A stretch of DNA of 64,000 bases from CAIWHR01 sp963734085 (GCA_963734085.1 CAVTFT010000007.1:372001-436000), one strand, 5' to 3'. Positions 16,268 through 24,650 are shown, counted from the stretch's first letter. Translations and numbers: made by a program. The notes: generated from the letters alone by a model not told the origin.

Positions 16268-17875
16268 CTAACGCATTGCGCCGTTAGTCGCTGCGTGCGG
16301 ACGGGCGTCTCCGCCGTCGAGGCGGAGCCGCGCGGAGACATAACCCGTCACCGTCGCAGCGTCGAGGCGAGCGCCGCAGAGGCCGATGTGTCCGTCGGGG
16401 CGCACGAGATAGAACGATGGCCGCGGGATCTGCGCGCGCGCGAGTTCCGCGGCATTGTCGGCATCGTCGGGAATCACATGGACGCGCAGCAGCTGGTCCA
16501 GGCTGGGTATCGCGTCCGGCAGCGGGGGCTGCCCGACGACGAGCAGATTGAAGCGCGTGTCGTCGAGCTCGTCGAACAGATCCGCGATCGTGCTACCCGC
16601 CTTGAGCCTGAGCCGCAGCCACGGAAAGCGGTCACCCGCGCGCGGCGCGCTGTCCGCCAGGCCGTCCTGCGTCTGCGACAACGGGCCGTTCCGGTAGTGA
16701 ATGCCGGTTTGCGAGACGACGCGAAACGCGGCCCGCTGGATCCGTTCGAAGCTCATCGCAAACGCGGCGATCCTCGCGAGCAGCTCCGTACGAAACAGCC
16801 CCGCGAGCCGGCTGTCGGACACAACGAGCTTGAATGCCCGATCGGTCGTGTTCAGCAATTGCCGGGCGATCGGGACGCGCTCTTCCTCGTACGAATCGAG
16901 GAGCGCCATGTCGGCGCGGCCGCCGACGACGAGCGCGAGCTTCCACGCCAGGTTGTACGCATCCTGCAAGCCGGTATTCATCCCTTGCGCACCCACCGGA
17001 CTGTGGATGTGCGCGGCGTCCCCCAGCAGGAAGCAACGACGATCGCGAAAGCGTGCCGCACTGCGGTGCGCGATGCGGTACGTCGAGAACCACGAGCATT
17101 CCGTGAACGACAAACCGCTTCCCGCTTCGCTGCGCACCGACGGCAACACGCTCTCGAACGTGATGTCGCTTTTGTCGCGCAATTCCGGCGGGACGATGCC
17201 GACCACCCGCCAGTGATCGTTTCCGCGCAGGGGGAAGAACAGGTGAAAGCCTTCCCGCCACAGGTACACGTTGACTTCGTCCGGTACCATGCTCCCCGTC
17301 GCCTGCGTGTCGGCGACGAAAAACACGTGCTCGTAGGGGGCGCCCGGGAACGTGATGCCGCACCGTTCGCGCACCGCGCTGTGCGCGCCGTCGCATCCGG
17401 CGACCCACGCAGCCGTCATCGCCGTCGTGCTGCCGTCCGGCCGTTTGAGCGTCGCCGTCACGCGGGCGGGTTCCTGCTCGAGGCCGACGAGCTCGGTGTT
17501 CCACTGTACCGGCATCCCGAAGTCACGAAGCCGCTCGCCCATGATCCGTTCGTTGTCGTCCTGGCCGAGGACCAGGATGTACGGATACGGCGTCAGCGCC
17601 CGCCCGGCATCGCCCAGCGGGACGCGCGCCATCTTGCGCCCTTGCGCCCAGATGTTGCCGCCGGTTGCGGGCTTGCCGAGCTCGAGCGCGCGGTCGACGA
17701 TGCCGAGCTTCGCGTAGATCTCCAGCGTGCGTGCCTGCACGCCGAGCGCGCGCGTCTGCAGCGACGGCCCCGCATGGCGGTCGATGATCAGCGCGCGCAC
17801 GCTTCTCCGACCGAGCTGGTTGGCGAGCATCAGTCCCGTCGGGCCGGCGCCGACGATCAGAACGTCAGTATCCAT
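16268..17875 (-). CDS. FAD-dependent aromatic monooxygenase
   Basis: This 535-residue class A flavoprotein hydroxylase has an N-terminal Rossmann GAGPTGLMLANQLG, the middle D-G motif VAGCDGAHSAVR, and the FAD ribityl-binding GDAAHIHSPVGAQGMNTGLQ. A C-terminal thioredoxin-like domain (roughly residues 425-525) is typical of the phenol hydroxylase/PheA-TfdB group. It probably hydroxylates an aromatic substrate with NAD(P)H and O2. A related but frameshifted gene lies at 38970-40468. An imperfect CTAACG/CGTTAG inverted repeat overlaps the stop. Confidence 0.92.
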   Translation of the reverse strand: MDTDVLIVGAGPTGLMLANQLGRRSVRALIIDRHAGPSLQTRALGVQARTLEIYAKLGIVDRALELGKPATGGNIWAQGRKMARVPLGDAGRALTPYPYILVLGQDDNERIMGERLRDFGMPVQWNTELVGLEQEPARVTATLKRPDGSTTAMTAAWVAGCDGAHSAVRERCGITFPGAPYEHVFFVADTQATGSMVPDEVNVYLWREGFHLFFPLRGNDHWRVVGIVPPELRDKSDITFESVLPSVRSEAGSGLSFTECSWFSTYRIAHRSAARFRDRRCFLLGDAAHIHSPVGAQGMNTGLQDAYNLAWKLALVVGGRADMALLDSYEEERVPIARQLLNTTDRAFKLVVSDSRLAGLFRTELLARIAAFAMSFERIQRAAFRVVSQTGIHYRNGPLSQTQDGLADSAPRAGDRFPWLRLRLKAGSTIADLFDELDDTRFNLLVVGQPPLPDAIPSLDQLLRVHVIPDDADNAAELARAQIPRPSFYLVRPDGHIGLCGARLDAATVTGYVSARLRLDGGDARPHAATNGAMR

Positions 17876-17955
17876 TCACGCCTCCTCGGGGCAAAAGCGA
17901 ATGGAGCGAAGCGATCAGTGCCTGCGGTGAGTGTCCCGATCGTGGCGCAGGGCCT

Positions 17956-18225
17956 TCATCGGGCAAATCTCAGCGCTGCGCGAGCGCGCGCCTTCTGCGC
18001 TTCTTCTGCCCGGTTCCTGGGAGGCGCGTTCGTTTCGAGCGAATCGAGGAGTGTCCTCGAAACGTCGGTTATCGCCTCGACCGCGGCAGTGAATGCCGCC
18101 TCGTTGGCTTTCGACGGCTTGTTGAACCCGCTCACCTTGCGCACGAACTGCAACGAGGCGGCGCGAATCTCTTCCTCGGTGACCGGCGGGTTGAAATTGA
18201 AGAGGATCCTGATGTTTCTGCACAT
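17956..18225 (-). CDS. DUF2277 family protein
   Basis: This 89-residue protein begins MCRNIRILFNFNPPVTEEEI, the diagnostic start of DUF2277, and continues with ASLQFVRKVSGFNKPSKANE. It is a small helical cytoplasmic protein of unknown function, often found in accessory regions. The start at 18225 is fixed by this conserved N-terminus. Confidence 0.88.
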   Translation of the reverse strand: MCRNIRILFNFNPPVTEEEIRAASLQFVRKVSGFNKPSKANEAAFTAAVEAITDVSRTLLDSLETNAPPRNRAEEAQKARARAALRFAR

Positions 18226-18337
18226 GGCGTTATCCTGGTGGACGCGATCTTCCACGCGCTCGGCTCGGGCTGACTCGGTTCGGCAGCAAAGAAGACGCGA
18301 GGATCAGACTCATTAGGCGCGAGGCTTCCGTCAAGGA

Positions 18338-18691
18338 TCATTCGCGGGCCTTGCGCAGCGCGGCGGCCCAACCTCCCGAGACGACAAAGCGCGGAAACGT
18401 GACCCATTGCTCGAGAAACAGGCGGGCAATGAAATTGACCGGGCCGCTGAAAGGTTCCGGCGGAACCGGCTCCAGCCGATGCCCTCGGCCTTGAAGCGCG
18501 ATCGCGACGATGACGCAGCCGAGTGAGACTGCGAAGAGCATGACCGAAAGTTGGACGACAGCGGCGGCGAGGCCGAGGGTTCCGAGCAGGAAAAGCGGAA
18601 CTGCGACGATGTGAATGAGCAAATTGGCACGGGACTGGTGGTACCGAGAATAGCCAGCCCATTGCCACCGAATCAACTCAGCGATGCGCAT
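18338..18691 (-). CDS. Mpo1-like (DUF962) membrane protein
   Basis: This 117-residue protein begins MRIAELIRWQWAGYSRYHQS and has NLLIHIVAVPLFLLGT and LQGRGHRLEPVPPEPFSGP. His residues in YHQS, LIHIVAVP and GRGHRLE fit the DUF962 pattern; the yeast homologue Mpo1 is an Fe-dependent fatty-acid alpha-oxidation dioxygenase. Three hydrophobic segments are present. The bacterial function is unproven. Confidence 0.78.
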   Translation of the reverse strand: MRIAELIRWQWAGYSRYHQSRANLLIHIVAVPLFLLGTLGLAAAVVQLSVMLFAVSLGCVIVAIALQGRGHRLEPVPPEPFSGPVNFIARLFLEQWVTFPRFVVSGGWAAALRKARE

Positions 18692-18788
18692 GCGGAAAGG
18701 CTATCCAACAAGCTGTTGTTGATGGCGAGAGATTGGCGAAGGGTCAGGACGCATCAGCGGGCCCACGCGGGTCTGTTGGGCGAAGCGG

Positions 18789-19235
18789 TCAGCCGCCGCC
18801 TTCAACCATTCGCACATCGGCGATCCAGTTGCGCCTTCGTCGCGCCAGGCGGGATGCCGTAGCCTCGCCTTCGAAGTTGGCCGCGGCGCGACGCAACCGC
18901 GATGGATCGATATTCTCCAACACATTGACGTTGACGACCGCATAGAGGTGACCGTCGATTTCACTGGTCACGAGGGGCACGGCACCGCAACGCGAGCAGA
19001 CGTGAAACGTCGCCGTACGGGTTCCAAAAAGATACTGCGACACGAGCGAGGCGTCGCCAATGGCGACCGCCAGCCTCGAATCCGGATTGGATGTCCACAC
19101 GCCGCCGTGCTTCAAGCAGAACGAGCAGCCGCACGCTCGTGCCGGGATTGCATCGGCGTCACCGGCCCATTCGAGCTCCAAGGCGATATTGCCGCAATGG
19201 CACTTGCCGGTCAGGAGCATGCGGATCTCCGGCAT
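18789..19235 (-). CDS. GFA / CENP-V domain zinc protein
   Basis: This roughly 148-residue protein has the GFA fold. Zinc ligands are visible in GKCHCGNIALEL, CGCSFCLKHGG and FHVCSRCGAVP. The family contains glutathione-dependent formaldehyde-activating-like enzymes, but most members are uncharacterised. It is one of four GFA genes in the window (with 20630, 34836 and 37940). The first Met may be five codons further in. Confidence 0.85.
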   Translation of the reverse strand: MPEIRMLLTGKCHCGNIALELEWAGDADAIPARACGCSFCLKHGGVWTSNPDSRLAVAIGDASLVSQYLFGTRTATFHVCSRCGAVPLVTSEIDGHLYAVVNVNVLENIDPSRLRRAAANFEGEATASRLARRRRNWIADVRMVEGGG

Positions 19236-19317
19236 CGCCCGATGTTATTGGACGACCGAATCGGCGCCGGTACGCCAGGCAGCGCCAGGCGCACGGAGAG
19301 AGCGTCGCGAATGTCGC

Positions 19318-19524
19318 TCATTTCAGCCTGTCGATCAAGCGATAGACCGCAATCAGAAATCCGAATCCCACGTACAACGCCAATAACGCAACAAGCATCA
19401 GCTTCGCCATCTCGACGGTTATCATTTCCCCTTGCGACAGCAGCACAATCGTGCCCGCAAGGCAGATGAACGAGACCAAGATGCCGGCAACGGCTCTCAG
19501 CGTCTTACGTCGCTTCGCGCCCAT
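19318..19524 (-). CDS. Small membrane protein
   Basis: This 68-residue protein has a basic N-terminus and two helices (AVAGILVSFICLAGTIVLL and MLVALLALYVGFGFLIAVY). Its start abuts the stop of the tautomerase remnant upstream. No family is recognised. Confidence 0.5.
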   Translation of the reverse strand: MGAKRRKTLRAVAGILVSFICLAGTIVLLSQGEMITVEMAKLMLVALLALYVGFGFLIAVYRLIDRLK

Positions 19525-19647
19525 TCAACAGGTCTGGCCGGAGGGTGAGTCGAGCGCGCGACCGACGGCGGCGGCAAGCGCTTGCGCAAGATCGTGCGGT
19601 AGCGTGTGCCCCTCCGCAACGACAAGCTCCACCGTAACGATTGGCAT
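19525..19647 (-). pseudogene. Truncated tautomerase-family protein
   Basis: A 40-residue frame begins MPIVTVELV with the catalytic N-terminal Pro of the tautomerase superfamily and continues DLAQALAAAVGRALDSPSGQ, then stops after ThrCys. Related proteins continue past GQTW for tens of residues, so the C-terminal half is missing. It is probably a remnant. Confidence 0.6.
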
Positions 19648-19733
19648 GGACGTGGGCCGTTCCGCGGCAAAAAAGTCTGTGCAATGAGCGAGCCGCTCGA
19701 ATTGACGATTTTGAACCGACTCCGCCGGGGCAG

Positions 19734-20606
19734 CTAGAGCTGCGCGAGCAACCGCTTCGCACTGAGGTAGGTCGGCACCTCGACCCAGAGACCGTCGACC
19801 AGTGCGCGCTCGTCGCCGCGCGCCCGGGCTGCCTCGAAAGCTTCCACCATCCGCTGCGCCTGCGCCTTCTCGGCGTCGCTCGGAATCAGCGCCGCAAGAA
19901 TCGCCGCGGTGTGGTCCGGACGCACGAGGCTCTTGGCGCGATAGCCCAGCCTCCGCGCGTACCGTGTCTCGCGCGCCGCGCCCTCCGCATCGGTGAACGT
20001 GTAGGGCGCATCGATCGGCTCGATGCCCGCCGCCCGACACTCCAGCAAGAAGCGGCGTCTCGCGTGGTCGAGCTCCACGGCGTCGCGGCTGCGCTCGGCC
20101 ATGAGGTCGGCAGCGAGGTCTTCCGCGCCCAGCAGCGCATAGCGGATGCGCGGTGACGCGGCGGCGATCTCCCGCACGTTCACCACGCCCAGCGCCGTCT
20201 CGCACACCGGGAGGATGCCGATGCTGCCCGGCGCCAGGCCATCCTTCCTTTCGGCCGCCGTGATGGCTCGATCCAGTTCGTGCATGTCGCCGGCCGTCGC
20301 GGCCTTCGGGTAGGCGACGAAGTCGGGCTTGGCCGGAATCACGTGCGCGAGGTCCAGTGGTCCGTCCGCGTGCAATGAATTGATGCGAGCGCATGCCCGG
20401 GCGCCCACGCTGCGCCAGCGATCGAAGGCCTTGGCGACCAGCGCACGCGCTTCGCCGCGGCGCGGGGGCGGAGTGAAGTCTTCGAGATCCAGAATCAGGA
20501 CGTCGGCGCGGCTGGCCGCCATGGCTTCATGCGCCGCAGTGTCCGCGCCGGGACCGAAGAGCCACGCGCGCAGAAGGGGTTGGTTGCGGTCGGCGCGTGA
20601 CGTCAT
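19734..20606 (-). CDS. HpcH/HpaI-CitE family CoA ester lyase
   Basis: This 290-residue TIM-barrel protein resembles the citrate lyase beta subunit/malyl-CoA lyase group. It has VLILDLEDFTPPPRRGEAR near the N-terminus, the substrate-binding Arg in ARINSLHAD, FVAYPKAATAGDM, and a metal-binding acid in GILPVCETALG plus LLGAEDLAADL. It probably cleaves or condenses a CoA thioester. No other citrate lyase subunits are nearby, so a stand-alone CitE-like role is more likely. It lies 23 bp from the GFA gene on the same strand. Confidence 0.85.
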   Translation of the reverse strand: MTSRADRNQPLLRAWLFGPGADTAAHEAMAASRADVLILDLEDFTPPPRRGEARALVAKAFDRWRSVGARACARINSLHADGPLDLAHVIPAKPDFVAYPKAATAGDMHELDRAITAAERKDGLAPGSIGILPVCETALGVVNVREIAAASPRIRYALLGAEDLAADLMAERSRDAVELDHARRRFLLECRAAGIEPIDAPYTFTDAEGAARETRYARRLGYRAKSLVRPDHTAAILAALIPSDAEKAQAQRMVEAFEAARARGDERALVDGLWVEVPTYLSAKRLLAQL

Positions 20607-20629
20607 CTGCGGATGCGCCGGTTCGGTGG

Positions 20630-20989
20630 CTAGTCCAGAAATTTCCAGGTCGACGCGCCGTCGAGGTGGCGCACGCGCACGGCGGCGATAGCGCCGGGCT
20701 CGAGGTTTCGCGCGTTTACGCCGATCCGGCTATCGGGCTTTACCTGCACGGGTTCCCAGTGCGTGATGCAGCCGCACGTGGCGCACCGGACGAACCTCAG
20801 GTTCCTTTCCCCCCACGAGTACCTCGTGACGGCTCCTCGCGGAGCGTGGACCTTGACGTCGCGGAACTTGTAGTACGCCCAGAGCGTGCCATAGCGACGG
20901 CAGATCGAACAGTTGCAGCTCGTGAGCTGACGGGGCTTTCGCGGAATTTCAAGGCGCACGGCGCCGCAGTGGCAAGTCGCAGTAAGCAT
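20630..20989 (-). CDS. GFA family zinc protein
   Basis: This 119-residue GFA-fold protein has TATCHCGAVRLEIP, SCNCSICRRYGTLWAYY and RFVRCATCGCITHWEP as zinc-binding segments. The size is normal for a single GFA domain. Its specific substrate is unknown. It precedes the CitE-like lyase on the same strand. Confidence 0.87.
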   Translation of the reverse strand: MLTATCHCGAVRLEIPRKPRQLTSCNCSICRRYGTLWAYYKFRDVKVHAPRGAVTRYSWGERNLRFVRCATCGCITHWEPVQVKPDSRIGVNARNLEPGAIAAVRVRHLDGASTWKFLD

Positions 20990-21034
20990 TGCGGCTATAG
21001 TCGATTGAGGGTTGAACGAGAGGCTCGGCGCACT

Positions 21035-21406
21035 TTAGTCGCCGCTTGATTCGAACAATTCGATCGGATTGCCTGACGGATCGTTGACAAGAACCTGCTT
21101 CCCGCCGGGACCCAAAACGATCTCGCTGCGAAATTGCGCGCCGGATAGCGTGAGCTTCGCCACCAGAGATGCGAGATCGCTGGTTTCAAGCACCAACCTG
21201 TTCCAGCCACCCGGCAGAGGCCTGGAGCCATCCGTAAGCGGCCGCGCGGCCGAACTGCCCGGACCGCTCAGCCACAGCGTAAGATCGCCGCGCTTGACCA
21301 TCGCAAACGGCGGACCCCACTTTTGCACGAGCTCGAAACCCAGCGTGTCGACATAGAAGTCCACTGCGACATCGACGTCGCTGACGAGGTATCGGATCAC
21401 GGCCAT
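21035..21406 (-). CDS. VOC family protein (array-edge cassette)
   Basis: This 123-residue VOC domain runs from MAVIRYLVSDVDVAVDFYVD to a C-terminal VNDPSGNPIELFE. Glu in the last motif and hydrophobic strands fit the fold; an N-terminal metal His is not obvious, so it may be a binding rather than catalytic member. An attC site at 21439-21520 lies immediately upstream, as expected for the next cassette in a minus-strand array. Confidence 0.83.
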   Translation of the reverse strand: MAVIRYLVSDVDVAVDFYVDTLGFELVQKWGPPFAMVKRGDLTLWLSGPGSSAARPLTDGSRPLPGGWNRLVLETSDLASLVAKLTLSGAQFRSEIVLGPGGKQVLVNDPSGNPIELFESSGD

Positions 21407-21438
21407 CTGAGTCGTCCGGGCAATGGCATTCGACGCAC

Positions 21439-21520
21439 GCCTAACGAAACCGGATCACCGGCGACTCGTGGCCGGTGGAAAGCGCAGCCCCGAGGTCTTG
21501 CGTTGAGCGCAGGGTTGGCC
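21439..21520 (-). repeat. attC site (leftmost clear one)
   Basis: 82 bp bounded by GCCTAAC (21439-21445) and GTTGGCC (21514-21520). The internal CACCGGCGAC and GCGTTGAGCGC resemble the array consensus. It follows the MOSC gene stop and so belongs to that cassette. Confidence 0.7.
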
Positions 21521-21538
21521 GAGTCGTTGCGATGGGCG

Positions 21539-22186
21539 TCACGCATCGGGCTTCCACAGTCGCTTGCGGAAGTACTCACGCCAGGCGGCCGGCAGCGAAG
21601 GATGATCGCTCGCGACTCCCAGCAAGGGTTGATTCGCCGAATCCGCTCCATACAGCGCGACCACGTCTGCGATCGACAGGCGCGTTTCGCTGCGCGCGAG
21701 CCGCTCGATCGCGTCGCCGGCACCGACGTCGCCTTCTCGGGCGATAGCCAAATAGAACCCGCTGCGGCGGCTCTCGAGGAAGCGCTTGACTACGTCGGGA
21801 CGTCCGAAGCGGATCGCCAGCTTGTTGCACGGCATGCGCGGCTGGGTGACAACGAGTTCGACGGTTCCGATACGGTAACGGTCGCCAACCCAGACATCGT
21901 CTTCCAGCAGCCCTTCGGTCGTGAAGTTCTCACCGAATGCGCCCCAGGGCAAGTCGGCATCCGGCAGCTCGCGACGCCAAAAGTCGTAGTGTTCCGCCGG
22001 ATAGCCGTACACGGCCTTGTCGGGTCCGCCGTGAACGGAAAGGTCCGATTGCTGGTCGCCCTCGACGTTATCGCGTGTGACATGCACGCGGCCTGATACG
22101 GGCGTCTTGTAGATGGAGGTCTGAGCGTTGCGCCCGCGCCATTGCACGTCGCGCGGCCTTCCGACACTGACCGCCACGAGCTTCAT
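21539..22186 (-). CDS. MOSC domain protein (YiiM-like)
   Basis: This 215-residue protein has a MOSC core: VHGGPDKAVYGYPAEHYDFW, FGENFTTEGLLEDDVWVGDR, and PRMPCNKLAIRFG with the conserved Cys. A C-terminal 3-alpha-like region ends in AAWREYFRKRLW. YiiM-type proteins reduce N-hydroxylated compounds using molybdenum cofactor; the assignment is by motif order only. The start Met at 22186 precedes the conserved MKLVAVSVGRPR. It is followed by the attC at 21439-21520. Confidence 0.88.
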   Translation of the reverse strand: MKLVAVSVGRPRDVQWRGRNAQTSIYKTPVSGRVHVTRDNVEGDQQSDLSVHGGPDKAVYGYPAEHYDFWRRELPDADLPWGAFGENFTTEGLLEDDVWVGDRYRIGTVELVVTQPRMPCNKLAIRFGRPDVVKRFLESRRSGFYLAIAREGDVGAGDAIERLARSETRLSIADVVALYGADSANQPLLGVASDHPSLPAAWREYFRKRLWKPDA

Positions 22187-22202
22187 CTGTATTCTGGGCA
22201 AG

Positions 22203-22300
22203 CGGCCCGGCGCATCAAGCCAACCGGCAGGCTGCGCCGATGCAGGCCAGCGCGACATGTACCCGCGCCTCCGGTTGAGCGCAGGTTCGGGCGCCGGACT
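22203..22300 (-). repeat. Degenerate attC site
   Basis: Contains ATCAAGCCAACCGGC on the left and CTCCGGTTGAGCGCAGGTTC with GGGC on the right, matching the two halves of the array attC. Both outer core heptamers have decayed. It follows the VOC gene at 22323. Confidence 0.45.
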
Positions 22301-22322
22301 TGCCTTCGATGATGCGTGATGC

Positions 22323-22715
22323 TCACTGACCCTCGGGAGGTTGCCAGAGCTCGACCTTGTTGCCCTCCGGATCCATGACCCAGCCGAACTTTCCGTACTC
22401 GGAGTCGTCCGTCTTCTCGAGCACGTTGCAGCCTTCGCTGCGCAACGCCTGAAGCACGCCGTGCAGGTCGGCAACCCGGTAGTTGATCATGAAGGACGAC
22501 TTGCTCGGTGCAAAGTGATCGCCATCGGCGCCGCCGATCGACCAGACGGTGGTGCCCGTGATGGGTTTGCCGGCGTCGTCGGCCCAGCGAAATGCAGTAC
22601 CTCCCCATTCCTGTACGTCGATTCCCAGGTGCGTCATATACCAGGTCCTCAGTGCGACAGGATCCTTGGCGCTGAAGAAGATTCCGCCGATACCCGTGAC
22701 TCTCTTCATCTGCAC
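22323..22715 (-). CDS. VOC family protein (cassette)
   Basis: This 130-residue VOC domain has ITGIGGIFFSAKDP-like N-terminal residues (actual start MQMKRVTGIGGIFFSAKD), YMTHLGIDVQEWGG, and the C-terminal GWVMDPEGNKVELWQPP. The family covers metal-dependent glyoxalases, dioxygenases and antibiotic-binding proteins; no specific activity is indicated. A decayed attC follows it. Confidence 0.83.
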   Translation of the reverse strand: MQMKRVTGIGGIFFSAKDPVALRTWYMTHLGIDVQEWGGTAFRWADDAGKPITGTTVWSIGGADGDHFAPSKSSFMINYRVADLHGVLQALRSEGCNVLEKTDDSEYGKFGWVMDPEGNKVELWQPPEGQ

Positions 22716-22853
22716 CTCCGGGGCGTGATCGAAGACGAATCATAGCGGGCCGAAGCCCGACGATCGAACATGACGGGCGCCGGGCAACAACGGCGTGAGG
22801 GCCACCGGCGGGGTGTCGGCGCTGACCGAGCACAGCATGGTCCTGTCTGCATC

Positions 22854-23528
22854 TCAGGGCAGACGAAGCTCGTGCTCGCTCGCCATGAAGCGCTCTCCGC
22901 CAGGGCCCTCGAGCTCGTACTGAACGATCGTGCCGGAAGCGTAGCCTTGGACGATCTGCCCGGTTCCCCGCGGCGAGGCTGCGCGCGCCCCCTTGGCATA
23001 GCGAAACACCGTCTTCGCGTCCGTGTCGTCCAGCGTATGCAAGCCCCCGCGCCAGTGGATGTGAAACGGGCCGACGCCGTGTACCTGGACGATGGCGCCA
23101 TTCGGCGCGAAGCCGAACATCGAGCTGCCCTTCGGAGCGAACGCGTAGCTGCCCGGCCCAAGCTCGCGAAGGGCGCTGCGATCAAATTCGGTTCCCAGGC
23201 CGAAATACCACGTGCCTTGCAGTACCGTAATGTGCTCGTCGACCGGATGTGAATGCGGAGGAACGATGGTCCCGGGCAATTCGCGAATGCGCATGACAAA
23301 AGGTTCGCCGGGAGCTTCCGGGTCGCCGTAGAGAATCTCGACGTCGCCGGACATCGGCCGCAGCGGAATCAGGCGATATTCGCGCGGCCCTTTGCCGTCA
23401 GCCCGGGTGACACCGGACGCCGCATCCATCGGTCCGCGGGTTTCGCCGTCACCGAGGCTCACGCTGCTCGTCCACATGACGAGCCCGGCCAAAGCCGATG
23501 AAAGCAGCGCTTGCGTCTGGATGTGCAA
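22854..23528 (-). CDS. Exported cupin-domain protein (cassette)
   Basis: This 224-residue protein is read from a TTG start preceded by an AGGAG box 7 bases upstream. The N-terminus looks like a signal peptide (QTQALLSSALAGLVMWTSSV). The cupin metal motif is PPHSHPVDEHITVLQGTWYF, and the second half contains GPFHIHWRGG with two His. It is likely a periplasmic cupin with an unknown ligand. Downstream, 22790-22850 has only faint attC resemblance (CGGCGCTGACCGAGCA). Confidence 0.8.
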   Translation of the reverse strand: MHIQTQALLSSALAGLVMWTSSVSLGDGETRGPMDAASGVTRADGKGPREYRLIPLRPMSGDVEILYGDPEAPGEPFVMRIRELPGTIVPPHSHPVDEHITVLQGTWYFGLGTEFDRSALRELGPGSYAFAPKGSSMFGFAPNGAIVQVHGVGPFHIHWRGGLHTLDDTDAKTVFRYAKGARAASPRGTGQIVQGYASGTIVQYELEGPGGERFMASEHELRLP

Positions 23529-23542
23529 CGTCGATCTCCTGC

Positions 23543-23627
23543 GCCCTAGCGAACCAAGGTAACCGGCGATACGTTGTGCGGGCGAAGCCGCACACGCGGG
23601 GTGTCTGCGTCGAGCGCCGGGGTGGGC
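23543..23627 (-). repeat. attC site
   Basis: A left core CCCTAGC then GAACCAAGGTAACCGGCG, a central GGGCGAAGCCGCACACGCGG, and a degenerate right core GGTGGGC. The body is a close match to the array consensus, but both core heptamers are altered, so recombination may be impaired. Confidence 0.75.
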
Positions 23628-23635
23628 GTCATTGC

Positions 23636-23962
23636 TCAAGCGTTCCAAGAATATAGGATTCGCCGAGACCATGAAAAACGCCCACCATCCACAGATTGCC
23701 GGATCTCTGGCCCCGCGAAAAGCGGTACCAACATCAACGCGGCGGCCAGCTGGAGCGGTACGCGGAACCACGATGGTGGAAGCGGGAGCCCGAGCAAGCC
23801 GAACAGCCAGAATCGGGGGTCAATGACCGCTTCGAACAGGAATACGATGAGCAACAGCCGGAGCCCGGCCGACGGATCGTGTGTCGGCAAGGATTTCGCG
23901 CCGAAGCGGAATACGTGTCTTCGCCAATGAACGCCTAGCTCACGTTGCGGGGCGCAAGGCAT
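23636..23962 (-). CDS. Possible two-helix membrane protein (cassette)
   Basis: The frame encodes two good membrane helices (AGLRLLLIVFLFEAVI and PLQLAAALMLVPLFAG) with FWLFGLLGLPLPPSWF between them. The true start is uncertain because the first 25 residues overlap another ORF and look less protein-like; a TTG just before the first helix is possible. It ends 9 bp before the attC at 23543-23627. Function unknown. Confidence 0.4.
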   Translation of the reverse strand: MPCAPQRELGVHWRRHVFRFGAKSLPTHDPSAGLRLLLIVFLFEAVIDPRFWLFGLLGLPLPPSWFRVPLQLAAALMLVPLFAGPEIRQSVDGGRFSWSRRILYSWNA

Positions 23963-24167
23963 CGGTCACTTCGGGTGATGCTACGTGCTCCGCCTCAGAA
24001 CGCCCGACGAACCAACGTACGTTTGGACCGTTTTGCCGTTGGTACCCCATTTCGCAAGCGAACGTGTATCCGTCCCATTCCCATGAAGAAATCCTTACGA
24101 CGGGCCATTTCCACGCATATACGCCCGGCGTAACATTGCGCCGAAGTCTTATGTGACGATCCTCCAC
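23940..24167 (-). CDS. Hypothetical small cassette protein
   Basis: A GTG-started frame of 75 residues has protein-like composition: GVYAWKWPVVRISSWEWDG, YTFACEMGYQRQNGPNVRWF. It is rich in Trp and Tyr. No family is recognised. It lies divergent from the DUF1801-like gene. A weak core-like CCTAGC lies just after its stop. Confidence 0.35.
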   Translation of the reverse strand: MEDRHIRLRRNVTPGVYAWKWPVVRISSWEWDGYTFACEMGYQRQNGPNVRWFVGRSEAEHVASPEVTDALRPAT

Positions 24168-24210
24168 TGTCTTGCCAATGGAACATATCTGAGACTTCCG
24201 GGATGAGAAC

Positions 24211-24630
24211 ATGAAACAGTCGGGCGCGAGCCAGGGCCAGTCGGCCTCGGAGCTGATCTCGAAAAAAATCGCCGGACTCGGGGACTGGCGCGGTGAAACC
24301 CTCGGCAGAATGCGCAAGCTCATCAAGGAAGCAGACCCGGACGTCGTCGAGGAGTGGAAGTGGATGGGCACTCCGGTTTGGGCGCACGACGGCATCATCT
24401 GCACTGGCGAATCCTACAAGAATGTCGTGAAGCTTACCTTCGCCAGGGGCGCGTCTCTGAAGGATCCGGCCCATCTCTTCAATTCGAGTCTCGATGGAAA
24501 CGTACGCCGCGCGATCGACATCCACGAAGGAGAGGAGGTTGACGGGCCCGCCTTCAAGGTGCTCGTTCGCGAGGCGGTCGCCCTCAACAGTTCCGGCAAG
24601 TCGAAACTTTCGAAGACAACAAAGTCCTAA
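24211..24630 (+). CDS. DUF1801 family protein (reverse-oriented in the array)
   Basis: This 139-residue protein matches the DUF1801/YdhG-like fold. It has ETLGRMRKLIKEADPDVVEE, then WKWMGTPVWAHDGIICTGE, and a C-terminal ALNSSGKSKLSK basic tail. Members are small soluble proteins without a settled function. It is one of only two cassette genes read on the plus strand, opposite to the rest of the array, so the array promoter would not drive it. Confidence 0.82.
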   Translation: MKQSGASQGQSASELISKKIAGLGDWRGETLGRMRKLIKEADPDVVEEWKWMGTPVWAHDGIICTGESYKNVVKLTFARGASLKDPAHLFNSSLDGNVRRAIDIHEGEEVDGPAFKVLVREAVALNSSGKSKLSKTTKS

Positions 24631-24650
24631 GGGACTCCGCCCCTGAATAG

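Noticed and set aside
16268..16287. CTAACG/CGTTAG inverted repeat as an attC site
   Set aside because: The flanking bases do not complete RYYYAAC and GTTRRRY cores, and the repeat overlaps a stop codon. Kept only as a hint of decay.
15974..18316. 780-residue plus-strand ORF
   Set aside because: Shadow of the FAD monooxygenase and neighbours. High GC keeps the complementary frame open.
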